Of a stretch of 64,000 nucleotides of DNA, positions 1-14,200 are shown one piece after another. The notes below the pieces were generated by a model. That model was given only the letters and a program-made list of their open reading frames with translations. It had not been told where the DNA came from and ran no database searches. The DNA is from Alviniconcha marisindica. Taxonomy: Eukaryota > Mollusca > Gastropoda > Provannidae. The translations under genes were made by a program, and so were the position numbers. The stretch spans positions 171,001-235,000 of the forward strand of contig JABMCL010001037.1 in NCBI GenBank assembly GCA_018857735.1, read 5' to 3'. Each line of letters starts with the position of its first letter. The first letter of the stretch is position 1.

Positions 1-115
1 CCATTTACATAAAACATTCAATAAATTTTGAAATCAAACATCAACAATTCAATAAAACATGCAGCTGAAATCTTCTCAAACACAAAAACAATATATAACA
101 AAGTGCATTCATGTA

Positions 116-232
116 TACACACACACACACACACACACACGCATGCATGCACGCATGCACACACATGAACACACACACACACACACACCTACACACACAC
201 ACACACACACACACACTCTCTCTCTCTCTCTT
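116..232. repeat. CA and CT microsatellite
   Basis: CA runs interrupted by GCATGCATGCACGCATG, ending in a CT block. Lies just downstream of exon 272-536 on the minus strand. Confidence 0.95.
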
Positions 233-271
233 TCTTCTAACATGGCACAATGCAATGCTAGGAAGTCTTAC

Positions 272-536
272 ATGGTGCTGAACCCTTTGGCCTCCAGCCA
301 GGTGGCCACTGACGACTGGTTGGACTGCTGGTTGATGTAGAATGGCTGCATCCCTGACATGCTGCTCGGTGGCGAGGCTGTTGATGTGCTCATCGTGGTG
401 GGGTGAAAATTCTCCTCACCACCACCTCCACCTCCACCTGCTGCTCCTCCGCGCTCTGCCAGTGCTAGGCCCATCTTGGACATTAGTTCATTGTGAACGT
501 CATCCTGAGGCTGCGTTTTGTGTATGCCCATAGTGC
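272..536 (-). CDS. EPS8: EPS8 exon: capping helix and start of C-terminal actin-binding domain
   Basis: The exon opens after a good acceptor (cccacag) and closes at a GTAAGA donor, so it is not the last exon although a stop follows in the unspliced frame. It starts with two bases of a split codon and ends with two. The N-terminal part, [13 protein letters not shown], matches the amphipathic capping helix of EPS8 (QMEEVQDELIHRL in the human protein). The C-terminal part, [14 protein letters not shown], matches the following SAM-like bundling fold (EDVKTWLQSKGF). Between them lies a lineage-specific insert with a run of seven glycines coded by GGN triplets, plus a serine/threonine-rich stretch. 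The rest of the domain must lie left of the window. Confidence 0.92.
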
Positions 537-3500
537 CTGTGGGACATGCGCAGAACAGAATGTTTACCTGAGGAGCTTCGGACCAATCCCTTTGTTCATC
601 TCTTTTTTTTCTTCTTCTTTTTTTAACACAAAAAGCCCCCCCCCCCCCCCCCCCCACTTCCTCCCCCCCCCCCCCCCCCCCAAAAAAAAGGGAGACATTT
701 TTTAAGCTGTGTGTAAATATTTTTTCTTTTGATTTATGTTGGTTCTAATGTTTAAGTTTTGTATTAGCTTTTCTGAGAAGTGTATGTATGTGTGTATAGT
801 GACATTGTGTGTGTGTGTTTGTGTATGCGCGCATGCATGCTCGTGCATGAGGCTCTGTGTGCATGTGTGTGTGTGTGTGTGTGTGTGTGTAGGCCTATTT
901 CTCCACCTTGTCATCCCGTAATGCACACAACCAAGCCATCAAATTGTCTCCCTTGATGCACAGAAGCATCAAATTGTCCCCCTTGATATACAAAACACAC
1001 AAATTACCCCCCCCCCTCCCCACTTTTTTTTGTAGACAGACCAATTGAATGAAAATCTCTCTCTCTCTCCCCATTGTGGGCACTGTTGACACAGAGTTTA
1101 GAGATCAAACTGCTGCCCTGGACATGAAATTGGCCACTGCTGCCCTGGACATGAAATTGGCCACCTTCACATAAACTTTAGATGTATGTTTTCTGCCCCA
1201 ATCCTCAATGCAGACTTTTGACATTAAAGTTCCTACCCTTCTCATGGTTGCACAGTACTGACACTAAATATGCCTTGCCCACTCAGAGTCAGAACACAGC
1301 CAGGCATACGGAACAGACAGTAAACTGCCTCCCTTGAATTGTGGATCATTTCTATTCATGAAGCAATTTCTCATGCAGCCGAGGAAACATTACAGGTAGA
1401 AAATGTGTTAAACCGCCACCCCCCCTCCCTTCCCCAGTCTGACTAGTAAGATTAAAGAAACTGCAGACATTTTTTTTTACAGAAGCCAGTTTCATGTTAT
1501 TTTAAAAGGGGCCCCAAGTAATAAATGCAGAAAATCTGCAGGTAATTCCATTTGCAGCTTTGTATGTTTTTGTTTGTTTGTTTTATTCTCTTTTTTTCTC
1601 TCTCCATGTATCAAACGGACACACTCTTCTGCTTCAAGTCTGAGCTTCTCAGGGTGCAGCCATATTTGGTTTGCATTTTACCAACAAAAGGCAGAAAAAA
1701 CGTGACTCTTGGTATAAAGTACACTTCTGCCACATGTAACATATACGAGAACCGGTTTGGCCTAGCGGTAAGGCGGTAGGCTGGTAAGAGGAAGGATCTC
1801 GGTTCGATACCGCTTCAGCTCTCCTTTCTCTTAAAAAATTGTGGTTTGTGGACACTGTCTTGTGACTTTGTCCCTCAAAATTAATGCAACATTAAAATGG
1901 CTCTCATCGCTGCCCATCTTAATGCAGGTCATTCTGGTGGTGACAGTGTAGCGATAGGTATATACTCTCCCTCTTCCCCCACCTCCATACCCCCTTCCCC
2001 CCATTCTCCCCATCCCTAATAAGCTGTATGGTTTCTGTGGATGTTAAGCACCATGTTTACTATGTAACATATGCCGGCCTTGTTCCTGATGTCAAAGACA
2101 GAGACCATCAGACACAATTTGGCAGCGTTGAGAGCCAATAAAAAAATTATTTAAAAAATCCAGCTAAACAAACTAGTCCATAAATCAACTGAAAAGCTGC
2201 TGCGAGTCTTTTCTTCTTTCCATTAACCCCTTCACTGCCATGATATCACATCAAAAATTACCAATAAAAGTGAAAATTTGAAACCCTTAAGCCTTTTTGT
2301 TTTCTTTCGTCGCACTGGCTTTGGAAACGATTTTCATCAAAACGCATCGCACTGAAAGTACATGTGTTATAGGACTGGAAAGTATACTGTTTTTGAGGCG
2401 CGTCCGTGCATCTTTCAGCCCGGAAATGTTACAGGCTGGGGCAGTGAAGGGGTTAATAGGATCTATTGATGCTTCCTTGCTTGGGTCCCCTTTAAATGAT
2501 TTCAAACCCATTACCCTTGTTGGTGTAGTGAGCCGGTTCCACAGGCCGGAAAGCATGCCTCTCTCTGTCTGTCTCGTCCTTCAGACTCAAGGGTGAGCTG
2601 TAGACTTCTTCAAAATGGGATGGAGCTCCAAAATGTCCACCAGATCTTGGGACAGCCTCTTGGCTTTCCTCAAACTGTGCCAGAAACTGATCTGGCATGT
2701 AACCTGCAATGCCATCAGCTCTGCTTATTATTAAGTGTGTGCACATCTGTATATAATTATGCTTGGGTGGGAGGGGGTGGGGGTGGGGGGGAGGGGGGGG
2801 AGGGGGGGGGTTACAAATAACAGAGTGCTGCTTTTGAGTTACCAACTGTGCCTAAAAGCACATGAATTTGCTCTATTGACCGTTCACCTTTTCCAGGCCA
2901 TCGTAAAAATGCTTTTGTTTCCTCCTTTCCTGCTAGCTCAGTTTGGGCACCAGACCATAATTTTTACCAGAGAACATACAAATCTGGATAAAAACCATAC
3001 TGAACTGAACACCCACTGACCCAAAGAAAAGAAAAGAAGTCAAGATGTAAAAGATTCTAACAGTCATAACAATTATTTGAGTAATTTATTTGAGTAATCA
3101 AAAGACTGCACAAGAGCACCCACCCCCCGGAAATGTGCCTAATTCCCCCCCCACTTCCCCCCCTCCGGTAACATGAAAAGAACTCACTAGAGAGCAAGAA
3201 CTGATTGACAATGATTACCCTCTCTGCGTGCACAGACATTATCACTTCACTTCATGGAGCACAGGGAAAGGTCTAAATGAGATCCTGACCCATTCAAAAA
3301 TGATTCCAGTTACAGCCAGACAGACCGTTACCATTTACCTTGCGGTTGCAGGGGATGTTGTATTGCATTACCTCCAACACTGAGGTCCAACTGCATCAAA
3401 ATGCCAGCTTATCAGTCTCCACTTCCTGCACTGCTAGCATCTTTGTTTTCCTTTTTTTTTTTTTTTCCATTGCATTGTGTATTCATATGCTTGGGGAGGG

Positions 3501-4316
3501 AATCCTTGGTAACTGTCAGTATTCTTTTTCTTCTATGAATGCACAAAACTGACACTGCCCACTGCCTCCCTCGAAAACCAAATAACCAAAAACACAATGG
3601 AAAGCCCCATAAACAAAAACACATTATATATATATGCAAAAAACCACAACAAGCAGACACAAAAAACACATTGAAACACCCCCCCCCCAATTTTTTTTAA
3701 ATAATAATCAAAATCAATGAAATAAAAAACACTAAAAAACACTAACAAAATTAACCACACAAAAAACACTCCTACCCCCCAAACAACTACAACAACAAAA
3801 TAAAACAACAACAAAAGAAGAAAAAACCCCTTGACCACAGCCCCCCAAAAAACCCACCACCAACACCAACAACAAACAAACAAAACCAACAACAAAAAAC
3901 ACCAAACAAACGGAAAAAACCCCAGAAACAACAAGAGACCCAAATAAAAAAAGACAGCCAGCCAGACCTCGGTGGACACACACCAAAACAATCACAACTT
4001 GCACAATGCTTTTCTGCAAGACTTCTGTGCACTCATGAAAATATTGACAGTTACGGGCAAGTAATCCCCAGTTTTGTGTCAACAAACTGCAATTTCTTTT
4101 CCAGGAATGAATTATTGGTTTTAAAGTTCTGATTCAACCTTTCGTTTTCACTGCACTGCACTGTTCACCACTTCACAAGCCACCATTCTGTGCAACCACA
4201 ACCGTCTTCTACTGCTGCTACTACACACACACACACACGCAGACACACATGCACACACACACACACACGCACGCACACACACACCACACACAACAGCAAC
4301 ACACACACACACACAC

Positions 4317-4350
<34 letters not shown>

Positions 4351-4363
4351 CACACACACACAC

Positions 4364-4431
<68 letters not shown>

Positions 4432-7400
4432 CACCACAACACACACAACATGCACACATAAATGACACATGCACATTGATGCAGCCACATATTGTTACTT
4501 GAGAATGACATACATGCCATTTCCACTTCCGCATTATGAAAAAACAGTTACAGTTATCTTGATGCTCCTACCAAAGTAGTCAGTTGTGCCAACCTTCAGA
4601 CAGACAGATACTTACAGTCAATGCCTATTCAACCTTAACGCAAAGCCCACCCAACCGTGAATCACATCACTATCAGAGTGAAATAAACTTTCATAAGACC
4701 CCATAAGAAAAATGTGACTTACAGTGTGTGACATGCATCAGTGTTTATGTCAGACAGAACGTGAAGCTGAATGAACCAAAATGGCAGAAACCAGAAAGGC
4801 AGGATTCTTGCCAGTAGGAAAAGCATGCAAAGCTATATATATATATATACATATATACATAAAACTGAAGGGTCTGTGACTGCTCTGGGACATTTAAACT
4901 ACATACAACTGAATGGTCTGTGACCGCTTTGGGACATTTAATCCACATACAACTGAATGGTCTGTGACCATTATGGGACATTTAATCCACATACAACTGA
5001 ATGGTCTGTGACCATTATAGGACATTTAATCTATATACAACTGAATGGTCTGTGACAGCTTTGGGACATTTAATCTACGTACAACTGAATGGTATGGGAC
5101 CATTATAGGACATTTAATCTATATACAACTGAATGGTCTGTGACAGCTTTGGGACATTTAATCTACGTACAACTGAATGGTATGGGACCGTTCTGGGACA
5201 TTTAAACTACAGGCAATGGAATAATGACCAATGCCTGCTCTGGAATTTGATTGCTCACTTTTCTATCGTGCTGTCCTCTGCTCTTGACTGAACTACATAC
5301 AATAAAATGATGGCCTTTGAATGCCACGGGACATTTAAAATTCACATGATGGAACAATGGCCAGTGACTGCTCTGGAACATGTATAACAATAAAAAAAAT
5401 AACTTAAAAAACAAAAAAAAACCTGCCCTGACTGCTACAGGAAATTTACACAATAGACTATCCAGCAGCCCATGGGACTAACTACCAACAGTATGACAAT
5501 GGTCTGCAAATGCTCTAGGACATTTAAATGACACTCCAAGGACAAAACGATCACTGACTACTGTGGGACACTGATACCACACGCCAATGTAATATGACAC
5601 TGCCTCAGAAAAACAAAACCATGCATACTGGTGAGACAGCCTATGACCACTCTGGGACGTTGTGGATGAACTATGCATACTGGTGAGGCAGCCTATGACC
5701 ACTCTGGGACGTTGTGGATGAACTATGCATACTGGTGAGGCAGCCTATGACCACTCTGGGACGTTGTGGATGAACTATGCATACTGGTGAGGCAGCCTAT
5801 GACCACTCTGGGACGTTGTGGATGAACTATGCATACTGGTGAGGCAGCCTATGACCACTCTGGGACGTTGTGGATGAACTATGCATACTGGTGAGGCAGC
5901 CTATGACCACTCTGGGACGTTGTGGATGAACTATGCATACTGGTGAGGCAGCCTATGACCACTCTGGGACGTTGTGGATGAACTATGCATACTGGTGAGA
6001 CAGCCTATGACCACTCTGGGACGTTGTGGATGAACTATGCATACTGGTGAGGCAGCCTATGACCACTCTGGGACGTTGTGGATGAACTATGCATACTGGT
6101 GAGACAGCCTATGACCACTCTGGGACGTTGTGGATGAACTATGCAAAGTGAAACGAGTCTGTGACTGCTCTTGGAGCAAGTTGTGACAATGTGGTGGCTG
6201 AAGCAATGAACCCGTCAGTCAACAGCACATACTCTGATCCCACCTAGCACCGGAGCAGCAATGGGAAAGGTACTGCAAAATGAAGGGACTTGTTTCTCAT
6301 AATCACATAACTCACTGGGAACTTTTCCAGGGCAAGCGTACAGTTGCCAGCAGAGAGCATCACATGAAGCAGCGACAGATGTAATTAGTGTTCTGGGTGA
6401 AAGTGCTGCGATTATGCATTTTCAGGGGTATTTTTCTTCTTCTTCTGCACTTTGAATGAATACATAAGGGAGTTTATCAGCACTCAGAAGACGTCACATA
6501 AACACAAAAACAATGTCACACAAACACAAAAACAAAGACCTGAGTTGCCGTCAGTAACTGGCTGTTTCAGACTGTTCTTTGAATGAGTTAAGACTGAAAC
6601 AGTCACTTAAATCCTGAGTGCCCAAGTCAGAGATTCAAGTGCAGCTGGAAATAGTACAACACCACTGTGCATGTTGATGCGGAAATTCAACCAATGCTAC
6701 AAGTGGCTTATAGTTAAAATTCACCAGTGTTCAACTTCTAGTTGCCTCCCCTCAGCAGAGAAATCATAAAAGCAAACCAACCAACATATCTCCCATTGCC
6801 TAATTACCATCTCACGAGTCATGCAAGCACATTGTCTTACCATCAAGGTCTGTGCCTAATGACCTCTTCACTGAGAATCACAACGAAAGAAAAGTGCCCT
6901 GCCAAAGGAACGAAGTTAGACAACTCTAGCTCTATAGCGATACACACTCCCGCTTTGCTGCTCTCCCTTGAGCTGATCCTGGCCGTTTTTATTTTACTTT
7001 AAAAAGGACGGTTTTCCCACAGTTAGGATGCAGGAGTCATTCTGATGGTGACAGTGTAGCGATAGGTATATAATCTCCATCTTCCCCCACCTCCATACCC
7101 CCTTCCCCCATTTCCTAATAAGCCTTATGGTTTCCGTGGACATTAAGCATCATGTTTACTTACTTACAGTTTGGATGCTTGAACCCAACACAATCTGCCA
7201 GATTTTTGGTCTGCTTACATGCACCCCTGCCTAAACTATTTGTAGGTCTACCATTCAGCAATGTCAATTAATTCTTTACCAAAACCTTTCAGATGCTTTC
7301 TCATCACAGAGATTAGGTCACTCTGCAGACTATCACCCAGCTCTTTGAGTCATAGAATTTCTTTTAACTGTTAATATATTAGTGATGATTTTCCTGAAAC

Positions 7401-10400
7401 AATATTAATGTACCCCCCCACCCCCCCTTGCAGACTATTTCTAAAGTATAACATGGAATACTCCCATTATGTGGCTGCACCAAGCGCAATGTGAAACAGG
7501 TAAACATTTACTTCGCAAAAACATTTTCTTGATATGAATATTGCTTTATTCAAGTTAGCAACATTACATGCAGTATTTAACTTTGCATGTGTGTGTATGA
7601 ATACATCTTGAAATATCTGAAGAGGAGAAAAAAAAGTACATTTACAAAATCTGATCCTTCTTGTTAAAGATAGGAGAGTACATGTACAATGCACATTATA
7701 AACTACAGGCCGACATCACTATAACCCCTAATGTCAGGCTATGCAAATTAGGGTCATGTTAAACGATAATGTCATATAACATTGGCTCAACAGAGGACGC
7801 TGACAAGGTTATGCATTGAAGAGCTTCTGTGCAGAAAGCACGTCGTATTGTACACGGCGACAGTGCGACACGAGCTATAATGATGTCCGCCCGTTTTATC
7901 ATTACAATTATGACTCCTGACGTTGCTGAAAGTTTCAGTACAGACCACAAGTTCACACTCACAACCTCTTTGCACCAGTGCAGGGTTTTCTGTGCAGGGG
8001 GAGGAAGCTTCTAAGGCGGGATTGTTTGCATGTGAAAAGCAGGTAGTTCTCACTGGGATACTTGCATGCATTCGTAACTGAAATCCTTTGTGTGTGTTAG
8101 AAGTTAGTACACATGCACACAGCCTTTGAGAAGAAGAAAAAGAAACCAATGGAGGTAATTTGCAGGTTGATTAGCATTAGAGAAGTACATGGATATGAAG
8201 ATATATTACTCCATGTGATAAAGAAACATAAAAATGACCCAACACAGACATTTTAGATTTGTCTGGATATAAGCAGCATTTTTGGTTTGTTAAAATTTCT
8301 GTCTTGTTACAATAATGGCCATACACTTCATACTGCAAAAAGTGAAGAAAAAATAATAGAAAACTTTTCTAAATAGAAAAAAAAAAGCAAGCACATATAG
8401 TTGTTAATTATTAAGAAAGATGTCTGTTTAGTGACTGCTGAACTTCATTCTAACCAGTACTCTCATTAACATGTAACAAAATAATGAGCAAATTTGGGTA
8501 CATCTTCTCAGCTTAATATACACTGATTTTATTTTTTTTAACTGAAAGAGTTCAAATCTAGAATGTCTTTTTCCTTCATGAACTCATAAAAATTGCAACC
8601 TTTGACACAAATCACAAGTACTCTCAAATTTCTATCAACAGGTTCATTATGCAGTGTATATACCCTTCTCCCTTGACAAGAATCATAAGAACAGCTTTTG
8701 AGTTCTGATTTCTAATTTGATTGTTACCGATTATGCCTGGGCTTTCCATCCACATGGGATATCTTTACAAACCTAGGGATAATGAATGGTAGAAGGCTAC
8801 TGATGTCTTTACAAGCCTACGGCCAGGGATAAAGGCAGAAGCCTGCCAATGTCTTTACAAACCTAAGGACAGTGGCCCAAAACTACTGTGTTTACAAACC
8901 TAGGGATAATGGCTGAAAACCACCAATGTCTTTACAAACCAAGGGATAGTGGCCCAAAACTACTGTGTTTACAAACCTAGGGATAATGGCTGAAAACCAC
9001 CAATGTCTTTACAAACCAAGGGATAGTGGCCCAAAACTACTGCGTTTACAAACCTAGGGATAATGGCTGAAAACCACCAATGTCTTTACAAACCTTGTGA
9101 TAGTGTCCCAAAACTACCGTGTTTACAAATCTAGGGATAATGGCTGAAAACCACCAATGTCTTTACAAACCTCGGGATAGTGGCCCAAAACTACTGTCTT
9201 TACAAACCTAGGGACAATGGCTGAAAACCACCAATGTCTTTACAAACCTAGGGATAGTGGCCCAAAACTACCATCTTTACAAACCTAGGGACAATGGCTG
9301 AAAACCACCAATGTCTTTACAAACCTAGGGATAGCGCCCCCATACTACTGCATTTACAAATCTAGGGATAATAGCTGAAAACCACCACTGTCTTTACAAA
9401 CCTTGGGATAGCGCCCCAACAAAAATATGCGTATGTATCAGGGGATACATATCAACAGACATTAAAACTGGGTGCAATTTTTATTCACAAAAAAAGAGTT
9501 GCATTCCTTTGTGCATTGGGAATCTCAACCAATGGCATGGATTGCTTTGCATAGTAATAGCACATTATCCAACTGACTAAACTCGATCTTTTGAAAACTG
9601 CTGCTTTTTTTGTAGAATCAGAGTCACTCAGTCATCACAAGCGTTGTTGAGACATGTTAGTTTGAAAGTACAAGGGCAGTAAGGCATACACACAGAGAGA
9701 GAAAAGAGAAAGAAGAAAAAAATCACAATTTCTGATATACACAGGGAACAACACTTGAATTGTGCTGCAAAGATTATGTCCATAAAAAGCTGAAGTGTTA
9801 TTTATTAACGGTGAGTTACACAGAATGACAGAAACAGGCACTAAACTCACTCTCTGGAAAGAAAAGAGTAAGACACAGCAGTAAGATAAGAAGACGTGCT
9901 CCACAGTATATGCATTATATACATACGTGTACAATGCAAAAGACCCCCAAACAGAGATCTATTGTCTACTATTGTCTAATTAGTCCCATACATACCAGTG
10001 CAGTGAGTGAAAAAGACTAGGTATTACAAGCCACCTTGTTCTACATGGCTACAATTCTGATTATCAAAGTCAGGTACACTTTGTAAAAATGTTTTAAGAG
10101 TTAATCACAAAAGTGGAAACGGAGACATGCTAAGATGCACATTTCAGATTATGGTGACAAGTTCTGAGATAGGTTTTGTTAGAGGAAGATTAGACAAAGG
10201 AAACCTTGTTTGATTTTAGTCTTCACAAAAGTGCATGCAAACTGGAAAAGAAAAAAAGAAAAAAAATCCCCCACATCTCGTCACCTCATCAAAATTTCAG
10301 AATTGCATACTCACAGAATGTTTTCTTCTTTGTTTTTGGACACAAATTATTGAACATCCCCTGCACAAACCCTCACTGGTGCATGCAGTTGAGACTTGAA

Positions 10401-11203
10401 CCAATCAAAACACAGCTTCTACAGCATGTCCTTTGGAGGCAGCCAATGTCAGCGCTCCTCACAACCCAATTCTAATCATAAAGTACTTGGTGATCATTTC
10501 TACAGAGGAACAAGGCATACTGTGTGTACCATTACACCTGTTTACTGCATGTACACACACCTGTATACTCAATGTACATACATGTAGTGCATGTACATAC
10601 GCATACACCTGTAGGCTTCATGTACATACACCTGCATACAGCATGTACATACACCTGCATACTTCATGTACACACACCTGTGTAGTGCATGTACATACAC
10701 CTGTATACCTCATGTACATATACCTGCATACTGCATGTACACCTGTATGCAGCATGTACATACACCTGCATATTCATGTACACACACCTGTCTACTGCAT
10801 GTACATACACCTGTATACTTCATGTACATATGCCTGTATACTTCATGTGCATACACCTGTATACTGCACATACAAACTGAATACACACTGTCATGTAACA
10901 AATCAAAAATTGTACAAATCTCATCCAAAAGGAAGGGTGGGGGTGGGAACGGAGAGTACCACATCAAAAACAATCATGGGGGTAGGGATGGGGAGTACCA
11001 AATCGAAAACAATCATGGGGGTGGGAACGGGGAGTACCACATCGAAAACAATCATGGGGGTAGGAACGGGGAGTACCACATTGAAAACGATCGCACATAC
11101 AAACTTGCAATCAGCTGCTGAACGTGCATACAAAAAACAACACACACACCAAAAAAGCATTCCAAAATGTTCCAGAAGACAGTGTATAACACTGGGGGAG
11201 GGG

Positions 11204-11242
<39 letters not shown>

Positions 11243-14200
11243 GGGGGGTTGGGAGGACAATACAGGATGCACAGATGACGAAACCGTTTCCAAACAGTAA
11301 TGCAGGGAAGGAGTGAGATTGGGGCTGGACTTGGTACGGGGCGTTTGGACAGGATGTACCTGACCCACACTCCCCTAAATGCCCCTTTCAGCTGTGGGAC
11401 AAACAATAACGGGCATTTTTCATTTTAACCACTGGGACAATAATGTGCATTTTTATTTTATTTATTTTTTTAACCATTCTTAATCAACAACAATAGAACT
11501 GACTGAATTCTTCCCAAACAGAGGGATGTATCCAGGCACACTTTAACTTTTGCTGTAAGTTACTGAGTTTGAGACATAGTTGAATGAAACATTATCCGGA
11601 ATCATAGATGACATTCTCACAGTGAAGTTTGTCAATTGAAGGCAGGAAGAAGCGGAGGGGGTGGGGTGTGGGGGGCAGGAGGGGTGAGGGGGTGGGGGGA
11701 TCCACAACATAACCACAATCTCTCCTTGAACCAACATCATGTATGCTCTGATCTTTCATGTCAACTTTTACATCCAATGGCATAAACTTGTATTTTTGTA
11801 TATATATATATAATATATAAATAATTATTACACAAATCCATTCAATTTTAGTACAAAAAAGAAAGAAAAAAGTATGTCATATATATATATGCATAAACCC
11901 AGCCTAGCAAGAAGTGTATGCAAAGGCATAAGCAGATGATGCAGATGATGGACAAGTGCCAGTGATGTGGAAGAAATAGAACAGGAATCATAAATCAGAT
12001 AGTACTATGTATGCCTCACAATATATAAACACTTGACTTACACACACACACACACACACACGCATGCATGCACACACACAAACGCACACCACCTGCTGAA
12101 ATATTGCTTATTAAACTGAAAGGGAAGGGAGATAATTTCAAAAGCCTGGCATGAGGCACCCCCCAAAAAACCCCAACAACAACAAAACCCACAAAAGCAA
12201 CAACAACCAAGAGCATGCAAATCAATGCAGAAAAACAAAAGAACAATAACACTAAAACTAACTGATCCAACAGACCTACATGCTGCAATCACGTAATAAT
12301 CGGCTGAACTCAAAACTGGCAAACTTCCACACTGGAAACAGATGTCCAAAAGCTACTTAACTCCCCTAAACACGTGGTGAAAGGAAAAGTGCATTCAGAA
12401 TTATGCCACTGCTTCAATGATCAGTCTAACTCTACCGAGACCACCAAAACACTGGGAACCAGAACAGGAAATGGTAAAACCAAACAATCAGCTGTGCATG
12501 ATAATTGTAGATAAAAGAAAAAAAAACAAGAAAGAAAAAAACTAGCAGGTGTAAAGGACAATTTCTACATCACATATACCCTGTTTATCTCTTCTCAAAA
12601 GCTGAAGCATACCAGTACATTATAACCAAACTGGAAAGATGGAGCCAATGATAACTCCCACCTGAATCAATGCAACAGAAACACTGCGTAAAGGAAAGCT
12701 TTCAACAGCAAGTGCTAGGCATGGAACATATGCCTACCAGCAGAAACCTGTGTGATGAAAACCTCGACAAAACTAAAACAAGAACCATGATCATATATTA
12801 TGCACCTGTTTCTAATGGTCAAATTTTCAGTGCAGGAAGTAACACCATGCAATGCGAATATACTGCACCTCACCCAAATTCTAGCCCATACAAGTGCGAC
12901 ACACAACACAGTCTCTGTTTATAAATAAGATCCCCACTCCACCCATTCAAAATTGAGGATCAGAATACACAAACCACACCAGACAGAACACCTGGAAACA
13001 AATTACTCCAGAAAATCAAAGTCCAGGTATCAACTCCCGGAGAAATTCAACCATCTCTCTTTGTACTAAAGAGTTAGCTGCCCACACAAATGCTCACCTG
13101 AATTTAGGCATGACACATCACCAGCAGAAAATCAATGAAACTCTTCAGTGCCATGTAGTTTACGCATTTCAATAGAACCATCCTTTTCCTGTCTATCTAA
13201 CCAAACAGGTTGCATTTTTATTATCAGTTAACATGACATTAAAATTCAATTCCTAACGCTTTTTATTATAAACTTACGCCACATTGTCTCTGACGACATA
13301 CCTACTGATTCAGAAGAAAAAAATATTGGGACAAGTACAGCATCTTGCTGATGACAGCCGACAACAGTGGGTCCTGTTTCAGAGGTACCTGACACAAGGT
13401 GATGATCCAAAGTGTCCTCACATGGTGAAACAGACAACATCTTCAAGTGTTTTTTTAATAATTTCCTACAGCCAATGTTTGTTCACACAGAAAGTCAGGC
13501 CAGCAATGATGGGCACTTTGTTTAAACTCCTCTCTGAGGGAACAACACCCAGTTGATTATTCTTCAGCACACACAAATCAATCAGTCAACAAGAGGTAGT
13601 GATCAGAAGTCAAGGTACAAAATGTACACACTGCCCAAGCTCTTCCATGTACATACAATCAAACCGAAAACCCCAGCCAATCAAAGCACAGATCAGCTGT
13701 AAATATTACGCAGAAGCTTCACACATGTGTACAAGGATCCCAGTTTCCCCGTTCACACCCACAAGAGGGCTCCAGTGGTGTTTGTGGGAGTGGTGCACAC
13801 AGCCAGGAAAAGCAGCCAGTCTGTCCATTTCTGTACAGTATCCTTACACACTTCACATTCTACTCAATTCCCATGTACACGTATAACCAAACTATATAAC
13901 CAGCTAAGGCAGGTGTCAAAACTTAGCTAAGGCAGGAGTGAGAATTAATGGCTGGAACAGATGTGACAGTGAACTACCTCACACAGGTGTGACAGCTAAT
14001 CAGAGAAGGCTGGTGTGACACCCAAGCAGCTGAAACAGGCATGTGACATCCAAGCAGCTGGAACGGGTGTGACAATGAGCCATCTGACACAGGTGTGACA
14101 GCTAACCAGAAAAGGAAGGCGTGATAGCTAACCAGAGAAGGCAGGTGTGACACCCAACCAGATGAAACAGGTGTGACAAAGCGCCGTCTGAGACAGGTGT

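Noticed and set aside
1751..1822. Possible tRNA gene
   Set aside because: A and B boxes are present but no acceptor stem or proper anticodon arm; better explained as a SINE head.
2492..2845. Proline-rich upstream extension of the exon at 2515
   Set aside because: The PPPP stretch is a C-rich intron tract before the acceptors; reading it would ignore two good splice sites.
4148..4534. Cys/Val and His/Thr repeat frames
   Set aside because: CA microsatellite translation, as also at 32153-33068, 36345-36665 and 59184-59474.
10433..11406. 281-codon plus frame and 161-codon minus frame
   Set aside because: They cross two minisatellites and a G homopolymer; the apparent polyglycine or polyproline is not protein.
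13246..13446. Minus-strand open segment with acceptor-like CAGs
   Set aside because: No donor-acceptor pair gives an open, phase-compatible exon.
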